From Rhizobium sp. Root274 (GTDB taxonomy: Bacteria > Pseudomonadota > Alphaproteobacteria > Rhizobiales > Rhizobiaceae): 64,000 bases of DNA. Below, piece by piece: positions 36,443 to 47,164 of the stretch (position 1 is its first letter; each line of letters opens with the position of its first letter). The stretch covers positions 349,127 to 413,126 of the forward strand of contig NZ_LMJE01000007.1 of the NCBI RefSeq assembly GCF_001429245.1. Reading direction: 5' to 3'. A program made the position numbers and the translations under genes. The notes beneath the pieces were generated by a model that made no database searches, was not told the origin of the DNA, and saw only the letters and a list, made by a program, of their open reading frames with translations.

Positions 36443-36606
36443 TGCGTGTCTCCTCTCAAAGACCTCGGGCGTTTCGCCCGTCTTGTGTGTCGCGCCCGCT
36501 CTTGCAAGCGATTGAGAGGAGATTAGCGCGCGGCGGCTGAACGCAGTCCGAAGTCGCCATTCAGCCGCCGTTCAGGTGCTGCGCCAGGCGATCGGAACGA
36601 CCAGGG

Positions 36607-37023
36607 TCAGAAGGAAAGGATTATTTCGCGCCGGTGTGGCCGGTCCCTGTGCTCGACCAGATATAGGCCCTGCCAGGTGCCGAGCAGCAGCCGGCCGTCG
36701 GCATAGGGAATGCCAAGCGATACCGGTAGCAGGGCGGCCTTGATATGGGCCGGCATATCGTCCGGCCCTTCGTCCCGGTGGATGATATAGCTCATCGAGG
36801 GATCATTTGCCGGCGGCACCAGGCGTCGGAAGAAAGCCTGTAGATCAACCTTCACCGACGGATCTGCATTCTCCTGGATCAGCAGCGAACAGGAGGTATG
36901 GCGCACGAAGACCGTCAGCACCCCGTCTTCCCCGGCCGCCTGACCGACGAAATCCTCAGCATGTTTGGTGAACTCGTAAAGTCCAGGCCCGCGGGTGTCG
37001 ATCGTGATGCGTCGCTGTGCCAT
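36607..37023 (-). CDS. YjbQ/UPF0047 family protein
   Basis: The 138-residue protein belongs to the conserved YjbQ family, called secondary thiamine-phosphate synthase because some members can couple thiamine precursors weakly. HTSCSLLIQENADPSV near residue 42, MPAHIKAALLPVSLGIPYADGRLLLGTWQGLYLVEHR near 89-126 are the family signatures; a conserved His and Glu cluster likely binds a ligand. The physiological role is unsettled. It is divergent from the HbpS-like gene across a 148-base region. Confidence 0.9.
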   Translation of the reverse strand: MAQRRITIDTRGPGLYEFTKHAEDFVGQAAGEDGVLTVFVRHTSCSLLIQENADPSVKVDLQAFFRRLVPPANDPSMSYIIHRDEGPDDMPAHIKAALLPVSLGIPYADGRLLLGTWQGLYLVEHRDRPHRREIILSF

Positions 37024-37171
37024 GTCTCTATCCCTGGCCGACGGCCGTTGCGTAATGCCTTCAAAATCGGGCGGAGAATTGGGAGGCCCCTAGCGGGCGT
37101 CCCGGGCAGTCTGTAGTGTCGCGCCCGAACCACTGCAAGACGCCAGTCCCCATGCCAGGAAGGATGCCGCA

Positions 37172-37633
37172 ATGAGCCTGATCGAAACGATCGAAAAGCA
37201 GGAAGCCCATCTCGTCTTCAAGACTTTCGATGAACTTGCCGCCCTCGATCTCGGCCAGCGGCTCGTGACACTTGCGCTGTCGCAGAAAGCACCTGTCGTC
37301 ATCGACATCCGCACGCCGGACCGCACGCTGTTCCATGCCGCCCTGCCCGGCGCCTCGCCGGACAACGACCACTGGGCCCGGCGCAAGAGCAATGTCGCAC
37401 TGCGTTTCCACAAGGCGTCCCTGCGGGTCGGTGAAACCAACAGGCTTCGCGACCGCGGCGTGACGCCGGACCTGGGGCTCGACCCGCTCGACTATGCCGA
37501 TCACGGCGGCAGCTTCCCGATCCGTGTCGCTGGCACCGGCGTTGTTGCGGCGGTGACGGTGTCTGGCCTGAAATCGCAGGAGGATCACGACATGATCATC
37601 GCCGTGCTCGAAGACATGCTCGGCAAGTATTGA
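37172..37633 (+). CDS. HbpS-like/UPF0303 heme-degrading domain protein
   Basis: This 153-residue cytoplasmic protein matches the UPF0303/HbpS-like family, whose structure is a profilin-like fold. Members have been linked to heme binding or degradation and some act in sensing. LDLGQRLVTLALSQKAPVVIDIR near residue 29, DNDHWARRKSNVALRFHKAS near 68 and GGSFPIRVAGTGVVAAVTVSGL near 110 are family stretches. No iron-uptake genes are near. It is divergent from the YjbQ gene. Confidence 0.82.
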   Translation: MSLIETIEKQEAHLVFKTFDELAALDLGQRLVTLALSQKAPVVIDIRTPDRTLFHAALPGASPDNDHWARRKSNVALRFHKASLRVGETNRLRDRGVTPDLGLDPLDYADHGGSFPIRVAGTGVVAAVTVSGLKSQEDHDMIIAVLEDMLGKY

Positions 37634-37652
37634 GGCGGAACCCCGTCCAGCT

Positions 37653-38033
37653 TTAAGGCTGCACGGCACAGAACAGGCTGAGGCGGCTGAACAGATCCGC
37701 CTCCCGTTCCAGCACCATGACCGCCGGCAGCGCATAGGGTCCCGCTTCGCCGTCGGCTGCGGTATCCACGCCCCGCCGGTTCTGGCCGTTCAGCGTGCAT
37801 TCGACCGCCACGCGAAATCCCGATTCGTCCACCATGACCACGCCATCGGTGAGGGTCAGTTCGTGGCGCAGGACATAGGCCGACAGCGTATCGCGAAACG
37901 AAGCCTGGCCGACGACCCGGATGCCATCCGGCAGGTCCAGGATCGCGTCCTCGTCGAAACGGGTTATCAGCCCCGGAAAATCGTGGTGGTTCAACGCATC
38001 GATGACGGCAAGCGCCTGATCTTTCAAGGACAT
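37653..38033 (-). CDS. NTF2/SnoaL-like small protein
   Basis: A 126-residue protein of the NTF2-like (SnoaL_2) superfamily, with a cone-shaped alpha+beta barrel that often binds hydrophobic ligands or catalyses isomerisation. MSLKDQALAVIDALNHHDF, FDEDAILDLPDGIRVVGQASFRDTL and a beta-rich C-terminus fit the family. The start at MSLKDQ has GAGGAGAGG seven bases upstream. Several longer in-frame starts exist but would run into the next gene. The catalytic role cannot be inferred. Confidence 0.72.
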   Translation of the reverse strand: MSLKDQALAVIDALNHHDFPGLITRFDEDAILDLPDGIRVVGQASFRDTLSAYVLRHELTLTDGVVMVDESGFRVAVECTLNGQNRRGVDTAADGEAGPYALPAVMVLEREADLFSRLSLFCAVQP

Positions 38034-38122
38034 CGGCCTCTCCTCTTCTCTCGATAAAGATAGGCCTCGAGATCTGCCTGGCAAGAGAGAACGAGGAGAC
38101 GAGCGGCAGGGTCTGCTTCGGC

Positions 38123-39049
38123 TCAGAGGACCGGCTTTAAGGCACGTCGCGCCGCCTCCACCACCGCCCGCGTCACTGGCTGCATCAGCCGCTGCACCGA
38201 GCGACTGACATGCCAGTAAAGCGGCACGTCGAGCGGGCAATCGGCCTTCAGCACCATCAGCCGTCCATCGGCGAGAGCTGGCGCTGCGAGAGCCTCGGGG
38301 TTCATGCCCCAGCCGAGGCCGGCTGCGGCTGCATCGACGAAAGCCTGACTGGAGGGCAGCCAGTGCGAGGGTCCGGCCAGGGACGCACCAAACGCCTGCT
38401 CGGCCCAGCGGCTCTGCAGCCGATCCTTGGCGTTGAAAGTCAGCATCGGCGCCCGCTGCAGCCCCGCCGGCGTCACGCCCTCTTCGCCGAACCAGCGCCG
38501 GCAGAAGGCTGGGCTCGCGGTCGCCAAATAGCGCAAGGCGCCAAGCGGTCGACAATCGCATCCCTGGACGGGCCGCGAGGCACTGCTGATCGCCGCCCGC
38601 ACCTCACCGCGTTTCAGCCAATCGGCGCTGTGATCCTGGTCGTCGACAACGAGATCGAATAAGAGGCCCCCCGCGGCTGCCAGGGCCGGCAGGAACCAGG
38701 TCGCGAGACTGTCGGCGTTGACCGCAACCCGAACCGCGGGCCAGCCCCGCGCATCCGCACCAGTCCCGCCCGACGCAAGAGCGCCCAGCTCACGACCTAT
38801 GCCGAGATCGGTGCGCAACTCCTGTTCGAGCAGCCGCAATTCCTCTGCATGACGAAACACGCGCGCTCCAGCCTCGGTTGCCCGACACGGCTGTGCGCGA
38901 ATGATGAGCGGCGTGCCGACCTGCTCTTCCAGCAGCCGGATGCGCTGGGAGACCGCCGATTGTGTCAGCCCCAGCACACGCGCCGCCCGCTCGAAACTGC
39001 CATTGCGCAAGATGGCAGAAAGGGCTGCCAGTTGGGTCGGATCGAACAT
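38123..39049 (-). CDS. LysR family regulator, ArgP/LysG type
   Basis: The 308-residue protein has an N-terminal LysR winged helix (MFDPTQLAALSAILRNGSFERAARVLGLTQSAVSQRIRLL, with the recognition helix near 30-50) and a C-terminal effector-binding domain. It is divergent from a LysE-family exporter gene only 89 bases away. This is the classic ArgP/LysG layout, in which the regulator activates the exporter in response to lysine or arginine. The AT-rich divergent region (AATTTTTTTAATG) is the likely shared promoter. Confidence 0.9.
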   Translation of the reverse strand: MFDPTQLAALSAILRNGSFERAARVLGLTQSAVSQRIRLLEEQVGTPLIIRAQPCRATEAGARVFRHAEELRLLEQELRTDLGIGRELGALASGGTGADARGWPAVRVAVNADSLATWFLPALAAAGGLLFDLVVDDQDHSADWLKRGEVRAAISSASRPVQGCDCRPLGALRYLATASPAFCRRWFGEEGVTPAGLQRAPMLTFNAKDRLQSRWAEQAFGASLAGPSHWLPSSQAFVDAAAAGLGWGMNPEALAAPALADGRLMVLKADCPLDVPLYWHVSRSVQRLMQPVTRAVVEAARRALKPVL

Positions 39050-39138
39050 CGATAGCTCTAATAGGAGATTAGTAGATTGAATTTTTTTAATGATGAAGCG
39101 CGCGCTAGTCAAAGGCTGCACCACCGGAGACCATAAAG

Positions 39139-39738
39139 ATGTTCGCTGCCTCGACCGCCGGCTTTCTTCTCGGCCTCAGCCTGATTGTCGCAATCGGCGC
39201 GCAGAATGCCTTCATCCTGCGCCAGGGCTTGCGGCGGGAGCATGTCCTGCCTTTGGTGCTGACCTGCGCTGTGTCCGACGCGTTGCTCATCGCGCTCGGC
39301 GTCGGTGGCTTCGCCACCGTTTTGGCCAACCTCGTCTGGCTTGAGCCTCTGATGCGCTATGCCGGCGCCGCCTTCCTGCTGGTCTACGCCTTCAGAAGTC
39401 TGAAGAGCGCGCTCATCGGTGGCAATGCTCTGACGGCAGCAGCGAACAGCGGAACCAGCCTCAGAGCCGCGCTCCTAACCTGCCTCGCGCTCACCTGGCT
39501 GAACCCGCATGTCTATCTCGACACGGTCGTACTGCTAGGTTCCATCTCCACCCGCTATGCCGGATGGGAACCGGCCTTTGCACTCGGCGCGACATCGGCA
39601 TCCTTCGTCTTCTTCTTCAGCCTCGGTTATGGCGCCCGGCTGCTCGCCCCGCTGTTTGCGAAACCGATAGCCTGGCGCATACTCGACGGGCTGATTGCGG
39701 TGGTAATGGCGTTGATCGGTTTCGGTCTGTTGCGCTAA
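39139..39738 (+). CDS. LysE/ArgO amino acid exporter
   Basis: The 199-residue membrane protein has about six segments and the LysE signature GAQNAFILRQGLRREHVLPL near residue 22. LTWLNPHVYLDTVVLLGSIS near 116 is the characteristic motif of the LysE/ArgO subfamily, which exports lysine and/or arginine. The divergent LysR gene is its expected activator. GGAGACC nine bases upstream supports the start. Confidence 0.93.
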   Translation: MFAASTAGFLLGLSLIVAIGAQNAFILRQGLRREHVLPLVLTCAVSDALLIALGVGGFATVLANLVWLEPLMRYAGAAFLLVYAFRSLKSALIGGNALTAAANSGTSLRAALLTCLALTWLNPHVYLDTVVLLGSISTRYAGWEPAFALGATSASFVFFFSLGYGARLLAPLFAKPIAWRILDGLIAVVMALIGFGLLR

Positions 39739-39753
39739 GACTGACGACGCGCG

Positions 39754-40866
39754 TCAACTTTCGGGAAAGCCGCGCGCGCGCCACTGCGCCTTCGGCACCG
39801 GCTTGCCGACGGAGAGGGAGAAATTCACGACCTCGGTGGCATCGGCATCGACCTCGCAACGCACCGCGATGTTGATCCACTCCCCGTTCACATCTCGAAA
39901 CGCCGCAAGCTTAACTTCGATGACGTTTCCCTGCTTGAGACGCAGGATCGGGAGGAGATATGGCACGAAAGCGGGTTTGCCGTTGCGCAACTGCTGACTG
40001 AGTTCGGTGCCGCAAAGCTGGTCGCCGCGTTCCTGACGAGACAGTCCCGCCATGGCAGTCGACGCCGCTTCATCGCCGGAAATTGCTTTTGAGAACAGCT
40101 TCTTGACCTTCCGGGGCACAAGCGCCGCCTCCTGGATCGGCTTCGCTTTTTCGTCCGCCGCAGTCTTGGCCTCGGCAGCTTTTTCCGCCTCTGGTGCCGC
40201 CTGAGGCGCAGCGGGCGGGGAAGCTTCCGTCCCCTCGCCCTCGACGGCTTCGTCGGCCGCATCCGGCATAGGTGCTTCCTCGGCAAGCGTTGCCTTCGGC
40301 AGTTCGATATCCGGTTGCGGCGTCGCAGCCGCAACCTCGCGCTCGGCCTCCTCCAGTTTTTCCGCTGCCTCCGGCGTCAAACCCGCTTCCGCATCAGTCC
40401 CCTTGGAGATCTCCGGCCCGGAATCGTCTTCGGCAAACTTCACCACAGGTCTCAGGACCGGAATCGGCGCCTTTCCGGCATCCGGCAATTTCGGCTGCTC
40501 TTGCGCCTGCGGTGACGGCGGTGGCGGGGGAGGCTCGGCTGGCGGCTCTTCGGGTGGTTTCTCCGGCTCTGGCGCAGGCGGCGGTTCAGGTGCGGGCGGT
40601 TCCTCCGCTTTCGCTTCCTCAGAAGGCGGTTCTACCTGAGGTGGCTCAGGCGGCGCCACCAACGTAACCTCAACCACCGGCTCTTCGGCTTGCGGCTCCG
40701 GCTGGAAGAAGAGCGACAACAGCAGCCCCGCCGCCACCACCACATGCAGCAGCAGCGAGACGGCAAGCCCGGCATTGGGGCGCCACCAGCGTTTCAAGCT
40801 CTTATCGACCATTGAGAGATCCATACCGAGGATTGCGGCGAAAAGGGAGGCGTCATCTGATTGCAA
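39754..40866 (-). CDS. DUF930 protein with TonB-like layout
   Basis: The 370-residue protein starts at a TTG preceded by GGAGAAAG; ATGs at codons 15 and 19 are alternatives. It has one N-terminal membrane helix (LAVSLLLHVVVAAGLLLSLFF near 33-53), a long Pro/Glu/Ala-rich stretch (about 60-250) and a C-terminal DUF930 domain (about 255-360) with QLCGTELSQQLRNG and EVDADATEVVNFSLSVG. This is the TonB/TolA layout without a TonB box, and it probably spans the periplasm. It is convergent with the LysE gene, with 15 bases between them. Confidence 0.82.
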   Translation of the reverse strand: MQSDDASLFAAILGMDLSMVDKSLKRWWRPNAGLAVSLLLHVVVAAGLLLSLFFQPEPQAEEPVVEVTLVAPPEPPQVEPPSEEAKAEEPPAPEPPPAPEPEKPPEEPPAEPPPPPPSPQAQEQPKLPDAGKAPIPVLRPVVKFAEDDSGPEISKGTDAEAGLTPEAAEKLEEAEREVAAATPQPDIELPKATLAEEAPMPDAADEAVEGEGTEASPPAAPQAAPEAEKAAEAKTAADEKAKPIQEAALVPRKVKKLFSKAISGDEAASTAMAGLSRQERGDQLCGTELSQQLRNGKPAFVPYLLPILRLKQGNVIEVKLAAFRDVNGEWINIAVRCEVDADATEVVNFSLSVGKPVPKAQWRARGFPES

Positions 40867-41083
40867 GGGCGTCTTTCTCCGGGTAAACGGCGCATTGGCG
40901 CCCCGCGACCGGCTTGCACCCTGCTTCAGAATATCGTATCAGATCCCGTCGGCTCAGTTCGTCCGTAAGCGTTTACGTGAGGCAACGCATCCAAACCTGA
41001 AATCGTCCCCGACGGGCGTGTTCTCAAAGGTTAGAGATGTGCTTATCCGCCTTCGACGATTTCCATCCCGAAAGTTACATGAC

Positions 41084-41323
41084 ATGCAGCTTGCGCGCTT
41101 TCCGGCCCGCTTTGCGGGCATCCTTATGCCCTTCATTCTGTCAATCATCATGACCATGGTGGTCTCAGCCGTCGCAACGGTGAAGAACCTCGGCATCGGC
41201 CCCAACTTTGTCTCAGACTGGCTTCCCGCATGGGCCATGTCCTGGGTTATTGCCTTCCCCACACTCTTGATGGCTTTGCCGATCACGCGCCGCCTTGTGC
41301 GGATGCTGGTGCACCCGGCCTGA
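41084..41323 (+). CDS. DUF2798 small membrane protein
   Basis: A 79-residue protein with two hydrophobic helices (ILMPFILSIIMTMVVSAVATV and AWAMSWVIAFPTLLMALPI) and a conserved basic C-terminus (RRLVRMLVHPA). This matches DUF2798, a family of tiny inner-membrane proteins of unknown function. The ATG at MQLARFPARF is the only start that gives the family length; no strong ribosome site is visible. A terminator separates it from rpoD. Confidence 0.75.
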   Translation: MQLARFPARFAGILMPFILSIIMTMVVSAVATVKNLGIGPNFVSDWLPAWAMSWVIAFPTLLMALPITRRLVRMLVHPA

Positions 41324-41332
41324 AAACTAAAC

Positions 41333-41356
41333 GGCCGGAGCGTTTCCGCTCCGGCC
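41333..41356. terminator. Bidirectional terminator
   Basis: GGCCGGAGCG-TTTC-CGCTCCGGCC is a perfect 10-bp stem between the DUF2798 gene and the end of rpoD, which are convergent. Confidence 0.8.
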
Positions 41357-41382
41357 ATCAATTCATCGATTTTAGAAGCGCC

Positions 41383-43446
<2,064 letters not shown>

Positions 43447-43914
43447 TTATCTTGTCGCTTTCCCTGACGTCTGATCATGCTGCGAACCGCCGGACGGATG
43501 GGAGAGCCGACCACTCACCCGGGCGTATCGCTTGTCACTGACCTAACGGAGTGTTGCTTAATTCCTGATTAACTATGGGCATTGCGGTCGCAGCGCCGAA
43601 CCTTCGATTGTCTGCATGACCTATCATCATACCAGAGACCCGTCAGAACCCACGTCACCCTTGTGTGCTTGAATTGGTGATTCCCACAATTTTTCCTGGC
43701 GTCAAGCTCTTCTGCAGCAGATACGCGGAAAATCAACAAAACAAGCCGTTCAACGGCGTCTTTATCACCGATCTTCGCAGATGTAGGACGCCAGCCCCTG
43801 GAAACAAGAGGGCCGGCACGGCGCGAGCAGCAGATTCGACACGACGCTGAAGGCCAAACACCTTCCCCCACGCTAAAATGCGGCGCAAGGAGACAGCGAG
43901 CTGGATCCAAACCG
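43447..43914 (-). promoter_or_regulatory. 468-base region between dnaG and rpoD
   Basis: No convincing gene is seen; the longest frame is a low-complexity shadow. The region probably holds the rpoD promoter(s). Its most notable feature is the symmetrical CtrA-type box at 43558-43572. I cannot place exact -10/-35 elements. Confidence 0.5.
43558..43572. promoter_or_regulatory. Perfect CtrA-type box TTAA-N7-TTAA upstream of rpoD
   Basis: TTAA (43558-43561), seven bases, TTAA (43569-43572), followed by C on one strand, matches the alphaproteobacterial CtrA consensus. It lies about 112 bases upstream of the rpoD start. The symmetrical motif could work on either strand. Confidence 0.55.
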
Positions 43915-45915
43915 TCAGTGGTGCCCGGTGGCCGCTCCCTTCACCCGGCCCGACATCACGCCAAAACCATCGATGATCGCTTCCTGATTTTCCATCCGCG
44001 CAACTTCTGACTGCACCTCGTGCAGCGCGCTGATCAACTGATCGATGCGCTCGGCATCATCTGCTTCCGTCGCCTCCGCGACTTCCCGTTCCAATTCCTT
44101 GCGCTGACGCTTCAAGGCCCGTGCCCGCTTGTAGAGCGACAACGCCTGGCGATAGCCCTCGCGGGCATCTTCGGCGGCCGCGATCTCGGTCGCGGTCCAT
44201 AGCCGCGCATTTCGGATCTGCTGGTCGAGCGTCCTGAGCAGCGTGCCATGGCCATGCACCTCCAGCTTGCCGATCAGCACCTCACGGCTGAGGCCATGAT
44301 CGGCCTCCGCCACCGCCGTCAGCAGCGACGACCAGAGTTTCTGCAGGGCCGCATTCTCGAATTCAATCGCAGCGATCTCGTCATACTCGTCTTCGAGCAG
44401 AGTCGGGTGGTTGACGATGGTCAGCGCCAGCACCGTCTCCCGAAGGGTTGGTTGATCCTGATGCCCGCGCACGAGGCCGGATCGTGCGAGCCGATCCGAA
44501 ATCGCACCACGCCCGGCTGCAACCGGCCCGGGCTGGCGCCCGCCAAACCGTCCCTGTCCGCCCTGCCCCTGGCCGCGCCCATTGCCCTGATAGTTGCCGC
44601 GTTCACCGCGCTGCGGCTGGCTGCCCTGGAAGAAGGCATAGAGCCTGTCGCGAATATCCTGCTGGTAATGCCGCCGCACATTTTCATCGGCAATGACCGT
44701 CACCACCTGCTTGAGCTTGGCCTCAAGTTCGGCGCGCTTTTCCGGCGTATCGAAGACACCACTCGACACTTCCCGCGTCCAGACCATCGCCGCCAGCGGC
44801 TGGGCTTCGGCCATGACCCGGTCGAAGGGCGCGCGGCCGTCATGCTTGACGAGATCATCAGGATCCTTGCCATCGGGCAGCATGGCAAACCTTACTGACT
44901 GCCCCGGCTTCAGATGCGGAAGCGCAATATCAACGGCGCGAAACGCCGCCCGCTGCCCTGCTCCGTCCCCGTCGAAGCACAGGACCGGCACCGGCGTTGT
45001 CTTCCACATCAGTTGCAACTGGTTTTCGGTCAGCGCCGTGCCGAGCGGGGCAACCGCATTCTCGATCCCCGCCTGATAAAGCGCGATCACGTCCATATAG
45101 CCTTCAACGGCAATCAGCGTTTCAGCACCGTCCGCCCCCTGCAGAGCCCGGCGGGCGCGGGAGAAGTTGTAGAGGACATTGCCCTTGTGAAAGAGTTCGG
45201 TCTCGTTCGAATTCAGATACTTCGCCATGGCATCCGGCGACATGGCACGCCCGCCAAAGGCGATCACCTTGTCGCGCGACGACAGGATCGGAAACATGAT
45301 GCGATCGCGAAACCGGTCGTAGGACACCGGGATTTCCGGGCCGTGCACGACAAGCCCGCAGGCCTCGATCTGCTCCTTCGGCACACCCTTGCCCGCCAGA
45401 TACTCCTTCAGAGCGTTGCGGCTTTCCGGTGCATAACCCAGTCGAAACGTCTCGATCGTCCGGCCGGTCAGGCCGCGCTCCCGCAAATAGGCCCGCGCCT
45501 TGGCGCCGCTTGCCGTCTGCAACTGGTCTTGAAAGAACTGCGTCGCCATTTCCATGACGTCCTGCAGCGTGGTCCGCTCCTTCTCCCGCCGCTCCGCCTG
45601 CGGGTCCGGTTGCGGCATGGCGATGCCGGCCATGTCAGCCACCTGCTGCACAGCCTCAATGAAGCTCAACCCTTCCAGATCGGTCAGAAAGCGGAAATGA
45701 TCGCCCGACACACCGCAGCCGAAGCAGTGGTAGCGGCCCTTGCGGTCCTCGCAGTGGAAGCTCGGGCTCTTCTCGCCGTGGAACGGGCAGCAGGCCCAGT
45801 AATCCTGCCGCGAGACGTTTGTCTTCTTGCGATCCCAGGTCACACGGCGGCCCACCACGGCCGAAATCGGCACGCGGTCACGGATCTCGTCGAGGAAGTC
45901 GTTGGAAAAGCGCAT
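43915..45915 (-). CDS. dnaG: DNA primase DnaG
   Basis: The 666-residue primase has an N-terminal CHC2 zinc domain (Cys43, His46, Cys64, Cys67 in CCPFHGEK...HCFGCG), a central TOPRIM catalytic domain with VEGYMDVIAL and FDGDGAGQRAA near 265-320, and a C-terminal helicase-binding region. A Gly/Gln-rich linker (about 425-450: GNGRGQGQGGQGRFGG) is unusually long. It makes RNA primers for replication. It lies upstream of rpoD as in the macromolecular synthesis operon, and upstream of it the brnT gene points away. Confidence 0.96.
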   Translation of the reverse strand: MRFSNDFLDEIRDRVPISAVVGRRVTWDRKKTNVSRQDYWACCPFHGEKSPSFHCEDRKGRYHCFGCGVSGDHFRFLTDLEGLSFIEAVQQVADMAGIAMPQPDPQAERREKERTTLQDVMEMATQFFQDQLQTASGAKARAYLRERGLTGRTIETFRLGYAPESRNALKEYLAGKGVPKEQIEACGLVVHGPEIPVSYDRFRDRIMFPILSSRDKVIAFGGRAMSPDAMAKYLNSNETELFHKGNVLYNFSRARRALQGADGAETLIAVEGYMDVIALYQAGIENAVAPLGTALTENQLQLMWKTTPVPVLCFDGDGAGQRAAFRAVDIALPHLKPGQSVRFAMLPDGKDPDDLVKHDGRAPFDRVMAEAQPLAAMVWTREVSSGVFDTPEKRAELEAKLKQVVTVIADENVRRHYQQDIRDRLYAFFQGSQPQRGERGNYQGNGRGQGQGGQGRFGGRQPGPVAAGRGAISDRLARSGLVRGHQDQPTLRETVLALTIVNHPTLLEDEYDEIAAIEFENAALQKLWSSLLTAVAEADHGLSREVLIGKLEVHGHGTLLRTLDQQIRNARLWTATEIAAAEDAREGYRQALSLYKRARALKRQRKELEREVAEATEADDAERIDQLISALHEVQSEVARMENQEAIIDGFGVMSGRVKGAATGHH

Positions 45916-46017
45916 CGGTCACCTGAATTTATGATCTTCATATAGGCGGGGATGGCGGGCGGCGCCAAGGCTTTCGCGCGACTTACCCGCTATTCACAGC
46001 CGTTGATTCCAATGACG

Positions 46018-46031
46018 ATTGTATATACAAT
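46018..46031. promoter_or_regulatory. Candidate BrnA operator
   Basis: ATTGTATATACAAT is a perfect 14-bp palindrome 30 bases before the brnT start, where an autoregulating antitoxin would bind and where a -10-like TATATA sits. Confidence 0.6.
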
Positions 46032-46061
46032 GGATTCTGTCAGCTTCACGGACCCCAGCCG

Positions 46062-46370
46062 ATGCGCAGTCTCGACGATATCCCGCAGGAGGAATGGGCG
46101 TTCGAGTGGGACGAGGCCAAGCGTCGAACCAATCTCGAAAAGCATGGCATCGACTTTCCACGTGCGACCGATGCACTGAAAGGGCCACGCCTCGACATGC
46201 ACTCGGAGAGAAGTGGCGAAATGCGAACACTCGCCATATGTCCGGACACCCTGAGACTGATCGCAGTGGTCTTCATCATGCGCGGCGAAATTTGCCGCAT
46301 CATCTCAGCAAGAGCGGCACACGAAAATGAACAAAGAAAATATCGTCAGATATACGATCAAAGAAATTGA
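46062..46370 (+). CDS. brnT: BrnT family toxin
   Basis: The 102-residue protein belongs to the BrnT/COG2929 family of RelE-fold ribonuclease toxins. The diagnostic start FEWDEAKRRTNLEKHGIDF (residues 14-32) is present, as is the C-terminal RIISARAAHENEQRKY. BrnT inhibits translation by cleaving RNA and is neutralised by BrnA. No clear ribosome site precedes the ATG, which may limit expression. The end overlaps the antitoxin start by 44 bases. Chromosomal location next to dnaG and a complete partner suggest an intact module. Confidence 0.88.
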   Translation: MRSLDDIPQEEWAFEWDEAKRRTNLEKHGIDFPRATDALKGPRLDMHSERSGEMRTLAICPDTLRLIAVVFIMRGEICRIISARAAHENEQRKYRQIYDQRN

Positions 46371-46656
46371 GGAGATGATCGCTCGCGGTGAGGACCAAAC
46401 CGACTGGGCACGCGTCGATGCCATGACCGACGAGGATATCGAGCGCGCCATGCGCGACGATCCCGACTGGCAGGACTTCATGGACATCGACTGGTCGAAG
46501 GCCAAGATGGTAATTCCCGACAAGAAGAAGGCGATCTCCATCCGCCTCGACCCGGATATCGTCGATTTCTTCCAGGCAACCGGCAAGGGCTATCAGACCC
46601 GCATCAACGCGGTCCTGCGTCACTTCGTCGACGAGCAAAAGCGCTTGAAGGGCTGA
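46327..46656 (+). CDS. brnA: BrnA family antitoxin
   Basis: The 109-residue protein is a BrnA/COG3514 antitoxin. Its N-terminal half is acidic and helical (RGEDQTDWARVDAMTDEDIE) and wraps the toxin; the C-terminal half carries the DNA-binding fold with KKAISIRLDPDIVDFFQATG (about 68-87) and YQTRINAVLRHFV. It binds BrnT and represses the operon. The long overlap with the toxin gene gives translational coupling. A convergent terminator follows. Confidence 0.9.
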   Translation: MNKENIVRYTIKEIEEMIARGEDQTDWARVDAMTDEDIERAMRDDPDWQDFMDIDWSKAKMVIPDKKKAISIRLDPDIVDFFQATGKGYQTRINAVLRHFVDEQKRLKG

Positions 46657-46663
46657 AACGCAA

Positions 46664-46685
46664 GACGCCGCCCGAAGGCGGCGTC
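46664..46685. terminator. Terminator between brnA and YqeY
   Basis: GACGCCGCC-CGAA-GGCGGCGTC is a nine-base perfect stem followed by AAAA on the plus strand. It sits between the convergent brnA and yqeY-like genes. Confidence 0.65.
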
Positions 46686-46711
46686 AAAATCGCGCAAGGT
46701 GAGGTTCCAGT

Positions 46712-47164
46712 CTACTTCAACAGGTCCTTGACCACGCCGGATGCCTTGCCGAAATCCATCTGGCCGGCATAGCGCTCCTTGAGCGTGCTGATGCACTTGC
46801 CCATATCACGCAAGCCTTGCGCGCCGGTTTCGCTGATCACCGACTGGCAGATCGCGCGCACCTTCTCCTCCGGTATCTGCTCCGGCATGAAAGATTTGAT
46901 GATCTCGATTTCCTCGAGCTCCTGGGCGGCCAGCTCGGGACGGGCATTTTCCGAATAGATCCGGGCGGATTCGTCCCGCTGCTTGATCATCTTCATCAGG
47001 ATCTGCATGATTTCGTCATCGGTCACCGGATCCTTGCCGGTGCCGCGATGGGCGATGTCACGATCCTTGATCGCCGTCTGAATCAAACGTACCGTCGAGG
47101 TCCGCCTGACATCCTTGGCCTTCAGGGACTCTTTCATCGCATTGGCGAGTATATCGCGTAGCAT
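46712..47164 (-). CDS. GatB/YqeY domain protein
   Basis: The 150-residue protein is a YqeY family member, related to the C-terminal tail domain of the GatB subunit of tRNA amidotransferases. EIIKSFMPEQIPEE near 85, the start MLRDILANAMKESLKAKD and the C-terminal MGKCISTLKERYAGQMDFGKASGVVKDLL are typical. Its role is not established; the GatB tail contacts tRNA. GGAGAAAAC precedes the ATG. It is divergent from carA, as in other alphaproteobacteria. Confidence 0.9.
   Translation of the reverse strand: MLRDILANAMKESLKAKDVRRTSTVRLIQTAIKDRDIAHRGTGKDPVTDDEIMQILMKMIKQRDESARIYSENARPELAAQELEEIEIIKSFMPEQIPEEKVRAICQSVISETGAQGLRDMGKCISTLKERYAGQMDFGKASGVVKDLLK

Noticed and set aside
43569..43910. 113-codon frame between dnaG and rpoD
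   Set aside because: It has no ribosome site or family, and it overlaps the region expected to hold the rpoD promoter.
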